Source: Parasalinivibrio latis | Lineage (GTDB): Bacteria; Pseudomonadota; Gammaproteobacteria; Enterobacterales; Vibrionaceae | DNA length: 64,000 nucleotides | NCBI RefSeq assembly: GCF_036825535.1 | Contig: NZ_CP098812.1 | Span: forward strand, 620,001 to 684,000 | Reading direction: 5' to 3' | Part shown: positions 43,295 to 51,732 of the stretch, piece by piece | Numbering within the stretch: the first letter of the stretch is position 1 | How the letters are laid out: the number at the start of each line of letters is the position of its first letter | Notes under the pieces: model-generated | The model's input: only the letters and a program-made list of their open reading frames with translations | What the model was told of the DNA's origin: nothing | Databases searched by the model: none | Translations under genes and position numbers: made by a program

Positions 43295-44308
43295 TTAGCT
43301 GACATAACGGCGGATTTCGCCAATCAGCAGATCGATATCGTCCCGGGTAATGCCTAGGTGGGTTACCAGTCGCATACCCTGGTAGCCAGGGGTAAAGAGT
43401 ATGCCTTTTTCTTTCAGTGCCGCTGAAAGCCCAGCTATATCAACCGATGTATCTACATCAACAAACACAATGTTGGTTTGGACCTCATACGCAGAAGTAT
43501 CAAAGCACGGCAGGGAATTGAGCATTTCCGCCAGGTGTTGGGCATTGGCGTGGTCTTCAGCCAGGCGCTCAACGTTTTCGGTCAGCGCCATCATTCCAGC
43601 TGCTGCCAAAATACCGGCCTGGCGCATTCCCCCGCCGATCATTTTGCGGAGGCGGCGCGCTTTGGCGATATATTCCTTACTGCCGAGCAGCAATGAACCT
43701 ACCGGTGCCCCAAGGCCTTTTGACAGGCAGATGGTCATTGAATCAAACGGGGCAACGATGTCGCGGATATCTACGCCCAGTGCAACAGCGGCGTTATAGA
43801 CCCGCGCGCCATCAAGGTGCATTTTCAGACCGTGGCGATCAGCAAATTCCCTGGCCTGGGAGAGGTAATCCATAGGCAGTACTTTCCCGCCAATGGTGTT
43901 TTCCAGGCTCAGCAGGCGGGTGCGGGCGAAGTGGTTGTCGTCCGGCTTCACCGCTTTTTCCAGTTTGCTGAACGGCAGGGTGCCATCCGGGTTATTTTCA
44001 ATTGGCTGTGGCTGAACCGATCCCAGCACTGCGGCACCACCAGCTTCATATTTGTAGTTGTGGGCATCCTGTCCGCAAAGGTACTCGTCACCGCGTTCAC
44101 AATGGCTCAGGATCCCCAGCAGGTTAGCCTGAGTGCCGGAGCTGGTGAAAACCGCCGCTTCAAAACCATGGCGTTCAGCTGCCCACTGCTCCAGTGCATT
44201 GACTGTCGGGTCATCGCCATAAACATCATCGCCAACCGGGGCGTTAGCCATCGCCTGGCGCATTTTCTCTGAAGGAAGGGTTACGGTATCGGAACGGAAA
44301 TCTATCAC
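43295..44308 (-). CDS. ltaE: low-specificity L-threonine aldolase
   Basis: A 337-residue PLP enzyme: IDFRSDTVTLPSEKMRQAM start, GDDVYGDDPTVNALE, and the lysine segment DSMTICLSKGLGAPVGS. It cleaves threonine and allo-threonine to glycine and acetaldehyde. I chose a GTG start at 44308 because AGGAG lies at proper spacing and the protein then begins as E. coli LtaE does; a TTG six codons earlier is also open. Confidence 0.92.
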   Translation of the reverse strand: MIDFRSDTVTLPSEKMRQAMANAPVGDDVYGDDPTVNALEQWAAERHGFEAAVFTSSGTQANLLGILSHCERGDEYLCGQDAHNYKYEAGGAAVLGSVQPQPIENNPDGTLPFSKLEKAVKPDDNHFARTRLLSLENTIGGKVLPMDYLSQAREFADRHGLKMHLDGARVYNAAVALGVDIRDIVAPFDSMTICLSKGLGAPVGSLLLGSKEYIAKARRLRKMIGGGMRQAGILAAAGMMALTENVERLAEDHANAQHLAEMLNSLPCFDTSAYEVQTNIVFVDVDTSVDIAGLSAALKEKGILFTPGYQGMRLVTHLGITRDDIDLLIGEIRRYVS

Positions 44309-44499
44309 GTTTGGCTCCTCGCTCAATGCCTTTAATCGCTGGTTGGGGCTGATGTGGTTTTATATTCAATCAGGTGTTTTCACCTTTGATGCTACCCCAC
44401 AATTTTGTTTGTGCCGATTTGTTTTTCACTTCGATTCAGAGCAGTCTAGAAAACAGTGCTGTGAACCGAAAACAAGGTTATCAACCGGAAGGAAGTGCT

Positions 44500-45054
44500 A
44501 TGCCAAGGATTCTCGTTATGGGTGGCAGTAACAGCCACACCTCGATCAACCGTGAGCTTGCCCGTTTTGCTGCCAAATGCGTCGACGCTGACTGTACCCA
44601 GGAAGTGGAAACTATTCTGTTGGATCTCAATGATTTTGCTATGCCTGTTTTCTCCGTCGATCTTGAAAGGCAGGACGGGATCCCGGATGCAGCCAAACGT
44701 TTTGTGAATGATATTGAAAGCTGTGACGGAGTGGTTATTTCCCTTGCTGAACACAACGGCTCTTATTCGGTCGGGTTTAAAAACGTGTTCGACTGGGCAT
44801 CCCGTTACAAGGTCAAAGTGTGGTCAGAAAAACCGATGCTGTTAATGGCTACTTCCCCCGGTGGGCGCGGCGGGTCCGGTGTTTTGGGTTCAGCATCCGC
44901 GACCTTCCCGCATATGGGGGCTGATGTGGTGGCCACTTTCTCCCTGCCCGGTTTCAGTGCTAATTTCGACAGTGAGTCCGGCATTCTTGATACCGATCTT
45001 AAGAAGGCATTTGAGGAAGCTGTCTCGGCGTTTGCTGCTAAGCTGGTGGAATAG
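44500..45054 (+). CDS. NADPH-dependent FMN reductase family protein
   Basis: A 184-residue flavodoxin-fold protein: RILVMGGSNSHTSINREL (FMN phosphate loop), VISLAEHNGSYSVGFKNVFDW, and MATSPGGRGGSGVLGSA. It would reduce FMN or quinones with NAD(P)H. GGAAGG lies before the ATG at 44500. It stands alone between threonine aldolase and gamma-glutamyltransferase. Confidence 0.87.
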   Translation: MPRILVMGGSNSHTSINRELARFAAKCVDADCTQEVETILLDLNDFAMPVFSVDLERQDGIPDAAKRFVNDIESCDGVVISLAEHNGSYSVGFKNVFDWASRYKVKVWSEKPMLLMATSPGGRGGSGVLGSASATFPHMGADVVATFSLPGFSANFDSESGILDTDLKKAFEEAVSAFAAKLVE

Positions 45055-45140
45055 CGCCGCTTTTCTCAATGTTGCCACATACTGTGACAGGCGAGGGCTG
45101 CCTTAATACAAGGGTTATTCAGTGATTACAGGGAGTATCT

Positions 45141-46910
45141 ATGACCGGAATACGGAAAGACCACCTTTTCATCCCTGTGTCAGCATTGGGGCTGTTGCTG
45201 GCATCTTTCTTTTCTCATGCTGCCGGGCAGGCGACGGATTCCGTGGATCCGGAAACCTCTTCCGGGAGAGTGACACGGGCCGAAGTCACCGCCTCTGAGT
45301 GGATGGTGGCTGCCGCTAACCCCCATGCCAGTCAGGCCGGTGCTGCCATGCTGGAAGCCGGGGGCAACGCGGTTGATGCGATGGTGGCGGTGCAGGTGAT
45401 GTTAGGGCTGGTTGAGCCCCAGTCATCCGGCTTGGGTGGCGGCGCTTTCCTTATGTACTGGAATAAAAAAGCGCAGCGCCTTGAAGCCTGGGACGGCCGT
45501 GAAACCGCTCCAATAAATGCCACACCGAGGTTGTTCCAGGATGAAAACGGAGAACCGCTGAAATTCTGGGATGCTGTGGTGGGGGGGCGCTCTGTGGGTA
45601 CTCCGGGTACCCTGAAATTACTGCACACTGCCCATGAAAAATACGGAAAGCTCCCCTGGAAGAAAGTGCTTGGGCCGGCAATCCGTCTGGCGGATAAAGG
45701 CTTTGAGGTGAGTCCCCGCTTGGCTTCACTGATTGAGGCCGACCAAGAAAAGCTCAGCCGTTTTCCGGCAACAAAGGCGTACTTCTTTGATGAAAATGGT
45801 GCACCGTTGAAAGCCGGCACCTTGCTGAAAAACCCTTCTTACGCAGAAACCCTTCGAGCAGTGAGCAGTAACCTGGATGCGTTTTACAAAGGAAAAATTG
45901 CCGATGCTATCGTTGATACGGTGCAAAACGCTGAAAGAAACCCTGGTGTCCTCAGCAAAACGGACCTTGCCAACTACCGGGTGAAACAGCGCGAGGTAGT
46001 GTGTTCGCCTTACCGCGGAACCGATGTCTGTGGAATGGGACCACCAACGTCCGGCGGTGTGGCAGTCGGGCAGATTCTTGGCCTGTTGAGCCACTACCCG
46101 TTGGCAGAGCTTGGCCCAGAAAACCCGGAAAGCTGGCGGCTGATTGGCGATGCATCCCGGCTTGCTTTTGCTGACCGTGGGCGTTACCTGGCGGATGATG
46201 ATTTTGTTCCGGTGCCGGTTGAAGGGTTACTGTCGCCTGAGTACCTGGCAAAGCGTGCCGAGTTGATTAGTGGCAAGAAGGCGCTGGAAAGTGTCTCGCC
46301 AGGAGAACCGGAATGGAGCTATGCCAATATCCGGCAGGCAGATGATGAATCTATCGAGCTGCCTTCGACAAGCCATTTTGCCATTGTGGACAGTGAAGGC
46401 AATGTGGTCTCCATGACCACCACTATCGAAAACGGGTTTGGCTCTCGCCTGATGACCAATGGTTTTCTGCTCAACAATGAGCTGACTGATTTTTCTTTCC
46501 GCACCCACAAAGATGGCTACCCGATTGCCAACCGGGTCGAGCCGGGCAAACGGCCACGCTCTTCCATGTCCCCAACTATTGTGATGAAAGACAGTGTGCC
46601 TTATATGGCTGTCGGCTCCCCTGGTGGCAGCCGGATTATCGGGTATACCGCCAAAACCATTATTGCGCACCTGGACTGGGGTATGGATGTGCAATCAGCG
46701 ATAAGCCTGCCGCATTTGGTAAACCGCTTTGGAACCTACGATGTGGAAGAGGGAACCGACGCTGAGAAACTCACACCTGCGCTTGAGAAAATGGGGTACA
46801 AGGTCAACAGCCGGGCACTGACTTCTGGCCTGCATGCGATTGTACTGGATGGTAACACCCTGCGCGGCGGCGCAGATCCCAGGAGGGAAGGGGTGGTAAT
46901 TGGGAAGTAA
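45141..46910 (+). CDS. ggt: gamma-glutamyltransferase
   Basis: A 589-residue periplasmic proenzyme with a signal peptide (SALGLLLASFFSHAAG). The catalytic site of autocleavage is TSHFAIVDSEGNVVSMTTTIE, where the Thr becomes the N-terminal nucleophile of the small subunit. RPRSSMSPTIV and GSPGGSRIIGYT are conserved substrate-binding segments. It hydrolyses or transfers the gamma-glutamyl group of glutathione. Confidence 0.94.
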   Translation: MTGIRKDHLFIPVSALGLLLASFFSHAAGQATDSVDPETSSGRVTRAEVTASEWMVAAANPHASQAGAAMLEAGGNAVDAMVAVQVMLGLVEPQSSGLGGGAFLMYWNKKAQRLEAWDGRETAPINATPRLFQDENGEPLKFWDAVVGGRSVGTPGTLKLLHTAHEKYGKLPWKKVLGPAIRLADKGFEVSPRLASLIEADQEKLSRFPATKAYFFDENGAPLKAGTLLKNPSYAETLRAVSSNLDAFYKGKIADAIVDTVQNAERNPGVLSKTDLANYRVKQREVVCSPYRGTDVCGMGPPTSGGVAVGQILGLLSHYPLAELGPENPESWRLIGDASRLAFADRGRYLADDDFVPVPVEGLLSPEYLAKRAELISGKKALESVSPGEPEWSYANIRQADDESIELPSTSHFAIVDSEGNVVSMTTTIENGFGSRLMTNGFLLNNELTDFSFRTHKDGYPIANRVEPGKRPRSSMSPTIVMKDSVPYMAVGSPGGSRIIGYTAKTIIAHLDWGMDVQSAISLPHLVNRFGTYDVEEGTDAEKLTPALEKMGYKVNSRALTSGLHAIVLDGNTLRGGADPRREGVVIGK

Positions 46911-46924
46911 TACAGAGTTTGAAT

Positions 46925-46960
46925 AAAAAGAGTGGTGGGATATTTCCACCACTCTTTTTT
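46925..46960. terminator. bidirectional terminator between ggt and ribB
   Basis: AAAAAGAGTGGTGG-N7-CCACCACTCTTTTT is a perfect 14-bp stem with A and T tracts on both sides. Confidence 0.88.
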
Positions 46961-46973
46961 GTGGGCTTAGGCG

Positions 46974-47639
46974 TTAAACCACCTCGGCAACCACATCCTC
47001 TGCAACTTCGGTTGCAATCCGGTACGCCACCAGATCTTCAATGGTCAGCACTGGCATATTGTGCAGTTTGCCAAATTCCACCACATCCGGCAGGCGGGCC
47101 ATGGTACCGTCCGGCTTCATCAGTTCACTCAGCACGCCGAAAGGTTTTCGGCCAGCGAGGCGAGCCAGATCGATAGTCGCTTCGGTATGTCCACGGCGTC
47201 CCAGTACACCCCGGCTGTTGGCGCGAAGTGGGAAGACATGACCGGGACGGTTAAGGTCAGAGGGTTTGGCGTCATCTGCGATCGCGGTTTTGATGGTCAT
47301 CACGCGGTCTGCAGCGGAAACACCCGTCGTTACGCCTTTTGCTGCTTCAATCGTAACGGTAAATGCGGTTTCGTTAGTACAGGTGTTGTTTTCCACCATC
47401 ATTGGCAGGTCGAGCTGCTTCACGCGGTCTTCACCCAGGCAAACGCAGACGATGCCGGAGCTTTCACGGATCATCAGTGCCATTTGCGCTTCGGTCAGGC
47501 AATCTGCTGCATAGATGATATCGCCTTCGTTCTCGCGATCCTCATCATCAACAACCAGCACGCCGCGACCCTGGCGAATGGCTTCCAGCGCAATTTCTAC
47601 GCGTTCAAAAGGTGTTCCGTTTAAAAGGGACTGATTCAT
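46974..47639 (-). CDS. ribB: 3,4-dihydroxy-2-butanone 4-phosphate synthase
   Basis: About 221 residues, starting MNQSLLNGTPFERVEIAL with TGAGG upstream. RibB motifs: VVDDEDRENEGDIIYAA, FTVTIEAAKGVTTGVSAADR, DLNRPGHVFPLRA and RRGHTEATIDLARLAG. It makes the four-carbon precursor of the riboflavin xylene ring from ribulose-5-phosphate. There is no GTP cyclohydrolase II domain. An FMN riboswitch lies in the long leader. Confidence 0.96.
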   Translation of the reverse strand: MNQSLLNGTPFERVEIALEAIRQGRGVLVVDDEDRENEGDIIYAADCLTEAQMALMIRESSGIVCVCLGEDRVKQLDLPMMVENNTCTNETAFTVTIEAAKGVTTGVSAADRVMTIKTAIADDAKPSDLNRPGHVFPLRANSRGVLGRRGHTEATIDLARLAGRKPFGVLSELMKPDGTMARLPDVVEFGKLHNMPVLTIEDLVAYRIATEVAEDVVAEVV

Positions 47640-47768
47640 GGCAATAAACCTCAATAAAAAACGTTACCAGAATCAGGGCACAGGAGAGTTACCCGGCAGG
47701 CAGGTGCGAGCACGCACCGCATCAGCGGGTACAAACAGATAGGCACACTACAGGCGCAGTGTACTTTT

Positions 47769-47947
47769 CATTCTCTTCCATCCGGACTTTAACCGTCGGC
47801 TCCGGAGTTTCACCGGATCTGCTGACCCTTTTCATTTTCCGAGGAAACATTGCGAAAAGGCGCTCGCGGGCTGACTGGTTCAAAGCTAATTAGGTAAAGC
47901 CTGACCCAGAATACCGCCGGTGGGGAATTTCGCCCCGCCCTGAGAAT
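47769..47947 (-). promoter_or_regulatory. FMN riboswitch (RFN element)
   Basis: On the minus strand the leader begins TCAGGGCGGGGCGAAATTCC, continues CCCACCGGCGGTA, and ends near CCGGTGAAACTCCGGAGCCG and CAGTCCGGATGGGAGAGAA-like sequence (here AAAGTCCGGATGGAAGAGA). These are the conserved blocks of the RFN element. It lies about 130 bases before ribB and would lower its expression when FMN is plentiful. Confidence 0.93.
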
Positions 47948-48065
47948 AATTGCAGGTCAATGGTAGGCCGCCGTTGAAGGCGTTGCAAGCGGCAATATGT
48001 TGATAGGTCGCACGTAATCCACATGGCGACGTAATAGTGCTTGATCCTGACTGGATTCAGATTAG

Positions 48066-48085
48066 AATGATAATGATTATCATTT
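48066..48085. promoter_or_regulatory. Fur-type operator
   Basis: AATGATAAT-G-ATTATCATT is a perfect 9-1-9 palindrome and matches the Fur consensus. It lies 22 bases before the next gene, where it would overlap the promoter or transcription start. Confidence 0.8.
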
Positions 48086-48106
48086 AAAGAGAGTTAATCT
48101 GATAAT

Positions 48107-49312
48107 ATGAATGCGCTTAATCCTCTGGTCATCCGTTCGGCTCTTGAGCGTCATGGGTGGCAGTTAAATCACAAGCGGTTGTTGTTGCCAATTTTTCTTC
48201 TTGCTCTTCTTGCCGCGCCCAACACGCGTGAACTTACTGTGAGTGTGCTTTCTGACGCCTTCTGGCAGGTTGCTGCTTATGTTGCTGCGACCCTGGTTCT
48301 TTTCCATTGGCTGACAGCACGTTTTGACCAGCGTGGCGTATTCGAGCAAACCCTTTCCCGCCACCGCAATCTCCAGGTAGTGTTTTCTGCATTGATGGGG
48401 GCTCTGCCCGGCTGCGGCGGGGCGATTGTTGTGGTGACGCAGTATGTCCGGGGCAAAATCAGTTTCGGCGGGGTCGTCGCCGTGTTGACCGCAACCATGG
48501 GGGATGCGGCGTTTCTCCTGTTGGCTACCCGTCCGGCTGATGGCTTGATGATGGTGGTGATGGGGTTCTGGGTGGGCCTGATTTCCGGGATGATTGTTGA
48601 CCGGATCCATGGCGCTGATTTCATGCGCCCTGAAATTAAACAAGGTCAGTCTGAATCGAAAGTGCAATGCAACCCCTGCCGCAAACCGGTTTTACGCATT
48701 CAGGGACGCTTTTGGCAGTGGATGTTGATTCCGGCCATGGTGTTTGCGGTGTTGGGCTCGTTTCAGGTAGACACTGATGCTTTTTTCCACGTGAAAGCGG
48801 GCACCACTGCTGTGCTTGGTGCCGCATCAGCCGTGATTGCCATTACACTTTGGGCGGTAACCCGGGAAGTAGTCGATTACGAATCTGCGGTGTCTGAAGA
48901 CCCTAAATGTGGCAGCGCCCATCTTTTTCAGCGCGTCGCGCAGGACACCAACTTTGTCACTGCCTGGGTGATTGCTGCATTTCTGGTGTTCGAGCTGATC
49001 GTGCATTTTTTCAGCATTGACCTGAAGAGTGCTTTCAGTGGTTGGGCGCCATTGATGCCGCTGATGGGCGTGCTGGTTGGTCTGCTGCCGGGGTGCGGGC
49101 CGCAGATACTGGTGACGTCGCTGTATGTGTCGGGCGCAGTCCCGATGTCTGCGCAGGTGGGAAATGCCATCAGTAACGACGGGGATGCCTTGTTCCCGGC
49201 AATCGCCTTGGCTCCCAAAGCCGCCGTAATGGCCACGGTTTACTCGACCATACCGGCATTTATTGCGGCATATGGATACTACTTTTTAGTGGAAGCCTAC
49301 CCGGTTGGCTAG
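48107..49312 (+). CDS. putative manganese exporter family membrane protein (MneA-like)
   Basis: A 401-residue protein with about ten hydrophobic segments in two halves. Each half has a matching motif: SALMGALPGCGGAIVVVTQYV and GVLVGLLPGCGPQILVTSLYV, which suggests an inverted-repeat transporter. The central loop has two cysteines (CNPCRKP) that could bind metal. This pattern fits the family named after Vibrio cholerae MneA, reported as a manganese exporter. A Fur-type operator precedes it. Family membership is from memory of the motif, so the substrate is tentative. Confidence 0.7.
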   Translation: MNALNPLVIRSALERHGWQLNHKRLLLPIFLLALLAAPNTRELTVSVLSDAFWQVAAYVAATLVLFHWLTARFDQRGVFEQTLSRHRNLQVVFSALMGALPGCGGAIVVVTQYVRGKISFGGVVAVLTATMGDAAFLLLATRPADGLMMVVMGFWVGLISGMIVDRIHGADFMRPEIKQGQSESKVQCNPCRKPVLRIQGRFWQWMLIPAMVFAVLGSFQVDTDAFFHVKAGTTAVLGAASAVIAITLWAVTREVVDYESAVSEDPKCGSAHLFQRVAQDTNFVTAWVIAAFLVFELIVHFFSIDLKSAFSGWAPLMPLMGVLVGLLPGCGPQILVTSLYVSGAVPMSAQVGNAISNDGDALFPAIALAPKAAVMATVYSTIPAFIAAYGYYFLVEAYPVG

Positions 49313-49362
49313 GGTGTGACGGTAACAAAACGCCCAGCTGGGCAGGGCGTGGTCTGGGGTCA

Positions 49363-50643
49363 TCAGCCTGTGCGCTTTTTGCGCTTGTCCGGCAACACTT
49401 TGACCTGTTTAATCATGTTGTCTGACACTGACATGATCTCAACTTTGTGCCCGTGTAGGTCAAGGCTGAGGTGGCTGTCCGGGATATCTTCCAGGGTTTC
49501 CAGCAACAGGCCGTTCAGGGTACGGGGGCCGTCGGTCGGCAGTTTCCAGTTCAGGCTCTTGTTAAGGTCGCGGATATTTGCCGTGGCTTCAATCAGGTAA
49601 CCGCCATCAGACAGCGGGGTGATTTCCTCAGCAAGGCTTGGTGAGAGCGAAGTGGTAAACTCGCCAACGATCTCTTCCAAGATATCTTCCAGTGTCACCA
49701 GGCCGTTAATGTCACCGTACTCATCCACAATCAGGCCGATGCGCTCCTTGTTACGCTGGAATTTCAGGAGCTGGACATTCAGCGGTGTACCTTCCGGAAT
49801 GTAGTAGACTTCATCGGCGGCACGCAGCAAAGTCTCTTTGTTGAACTCATTCTTCTCCACCATCAAGCGGTAGGCTTCCCGTACCCGCAGCATCCCTACA
49901 ACTTCATCAATTTGGTCGCGGTAGAGCACCATCCGTCCGTGTGGGGCATGGGTCAGCTGGCGGACGATGGATTTCCAGTCATCATTGATGTTGATACCGG
50001 TGATTTCATTGCGCGGCACCATGATGTCATCAACGGTGATTTCTTCTAGGTCGAGAATCGACAGCAACATGTCCTGGTGGCGACGGGGAATCAGCCCTCC
50101 GGCCTCATTTACCACGGTGCGCAGTTCTTCGCTGCTAAGGTGGTCTTTGTTGTCATGGTTGGCGGGCATACCCAAAAGACGGATAAAACCATTGGTAATT
50201 CCGTTTACAAGCCAGACTACTGGGTAGAGTGCTTTGAGCAGGATGTTGAGCAGCCAACTGCTGGCGTATGAGATCTTTTCCGGGTAGAGCGCAGCCACTG
50301 TCTTCGGGGTAACCTCAGCAAATACCAGCACCACAAGTGTCAAAACACCTGTCGCGATAGCCACGCCATAATCACCGTAAAGGCGCATTCCAAGAATAGT
50401 GGCAATGGCGGAGGCGAGGATATTGACGAGGTTGTTACCAATGAGGATGAGTCCAATCAGGCGGTCTGGTCTGTCGAGAAGCTTTTCGACTCGCTTGGCT
50501 CCACGGTGTCCCTGCTTGGCCAAATGTTTCAACCGGTAGCGGTTGAGGGACATCATTCCCGTTTCTGAGCCTGAGAAGTAGGCTGAAATGAAGATGAGTA
50601 ATACCAGAAGGGAGAATAAGGCTCCCGTCGATATGTCGTTCAA
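49363..50643 (-). CDS. CNNM/CBS-domain membrane protein (YfjD/CorC family)
   Basis: A 426-residue protein. The DUF21 (CNNM) transmembrane domain, with ISAYFSGSETGMMSLNRYRL, covers residues 1-170, followed by a CBS pair (about 200-320; DDIMVPRNEITGIN, LIVDEYGDINGLVTLEDILEEIVGE) and a CorC/HlyC C-terminal domain. It begins at TTG with GGAAA upstream, and the first residues align with E. coli YfjD. Members are linked to magnesium or cobalt export. It is convergent with the exporter gene and follows ypjD on the same strand, as in E. coli. Confidence 0.9.
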   Translation of the reverse strand: MNDISTGALFSLLVLLIFISAYFSGSETGMMSLNRYRLKHLAKQGHRGAKRVEKLLDRPDRLIGLILIGNNLVNILASAIATILGMRLYGDYGVAIATGVLTLVVLVFAEVTPKTVAALYPEKISYASSWLLNILLKALYPVVWLVNGITNGFIRLLGMPANHDNKDHLSSEELRTVVNEAGGLIPRRHQDMLLSILDLEEITVDDIMVPRNEITGININDDWKSIVRQLTHAPHGRMVLYRDQIDEVVGMLRVREAYRLMVEKNEFNKETLLRAADEVYYIPEGTPLNVQLLKFQRNKERIGLIVDEYGDINGLVTLEDILEEIVGEFTTSLSPSLAEEITPLSDGGYLIEATANIRDLNKSLNWKLPTDGPRTLNGLLLETLEDIPDSHLSLDLHGHKVEIMSVSDNMIKQVKVLPDKRKKRTG

Positions 50644-50732
50644 GCTGGTTTTTCCTTTGTTAAAGGTGTCGTTCTAATGTAGAACCTGAATATGTCTGGG
50701 TGCAACCCATACAGATAAGAAATAGGGGCGAA

Positions 50733-51527
50733 TCACGCCCCTATGAGGATTTCTTTGACAAAGCGGCTACCGAAGTAAGCCATTGTTAACAAGAATGCAC
50801 CGACAATGCTAATCCAGATCACACGACGCCCGCGCCAACCCAGCTTGAAGTGTCCGTAGAGCAGGATGGAATAGACACACCATGCCATGATAGAGAACAC
50901 CGCCTTGTGTGCTTTGCCCTGGGCGAACATATCCTGGACAAAAATAAGGCCGGTGATCAGGGTAACTGACAACAGGCCCTGTCCAACCAGGATGATATTG
51001 AAAAGCTGGCGTTCCACCATCATTAAAGGAGGCATGTTGGGGTTAATTGACAGCTTCTTGTGCTTGAGCTTGTAGTCCAACCAGGCCAGCTGGATGGCAT
51101 ACAGGGTGCCAATCATCAGGGTTGAATAGGCAAACAGTGCTAACGAAATATGTAACAGTACTTCTGGATGTGACTCCAGGTGGGTGATGAAAGCACCCGG
51201 TAAGAGGGCAGCAGCCGTCAGGTTCAGCGCAGCAAAGCTGTATATCACCGGCAGCATAAACCACAATCGCATGCGGAACATCATCCCGGTGGTAACAGCA
51301 GAGATGATAAAGCTGATCAGAGACGCAACATTGAGAATACTCATGTTTTGCCCAGGACCGATAAAGATAAGATCCTTGAGCAACAGGGCGTGAAGCGCCA
51401 GCGCCCCCAGTGCACTGAAGAACACCGGTTTGGCTTTTATTTGGTTGGACCCCGACAGTCCGGGGACTATCTGGGCGAGTGCGGCGAAGTAAAGTAAAGC
51501 GGCCGCAACGGCAATCAGCATTTCCAT
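50733..51527 (-). CDS. ypjD: cytochrome c assembly-like membrane protein YpjD
   Basis: About 264 residues with eight hydrophobic segments, of the CcsA/CcmC-like family. It starts MEMLIAVAAALLYFAALAQIVPGL, which aligns with E. coli YpjD. I chose 51527 because the 25 residues further upstream are polar and not conserved. GAFITHLESHPEVLLHISLALFAYSTLMI carries the conserved histidines. The function is not established. It is next to and divergent from ffh, as in many gammaproteobacteria. Confidence 0.87.
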   Translation of the reverse strand: MEMLIAVAAALLYFAALAQIVPGLSGSNQIKAKPVFFSALGALALHALLLKDLIFIGPGQNMSILNVASLISFIISAVTTGMMFRMRLWFMLPVIYSFAALNLTAAALLPGAFITHLESHPEVLLHISLALFAYSTLMIGTLYAIQLAWLDYKLKHKKLSINPNMPPLMMVERQLFNIILVGQGLLSVTLITGLIFVQDMFAQGKAHKAVFSIMAWCVYSILLYGHFKLGWRGRRVIWISIVGAFLLTMAYFGSRFVKEILIGA

Positions 51528-51667
51528 TATTGTCTGAGTCGTTTTTGCCTTATGGAACCTGCAATTATACATAGGCTGCCAAGTCGCGGCTATCAATCGC
51601 ATGGTGATCTGTTTGCCTGATTGATGATTTGCTGTGACACAGGCGAGGTTATAAGGAAAATCCGCGG

Positions 51668-51696
51668 TTAAACGGTCCGGTGGAATAGGCTATAAT
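51668..51696 (+). promoter_or_regulatory. sigma-70 promoter of ffh
   Basis: TTAAAC, 17 bases, then a consensus TATAAT at 51691-51696, 36 bases before the ffh ATG. Confidence 0.65.
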
Positions 51697-51732
51697 CCCC
51701 GGCAATTGTCGCGTAGTGAATTTGAGTAGGAC

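Noticed and set aside
48040..48062. Third copy of the 24-bp repeat before the exporter gene
   Set aside because: Only a partial match (TGACTGGATTCAG against TGACTGGAATACCAG); too weak to separate from chance.
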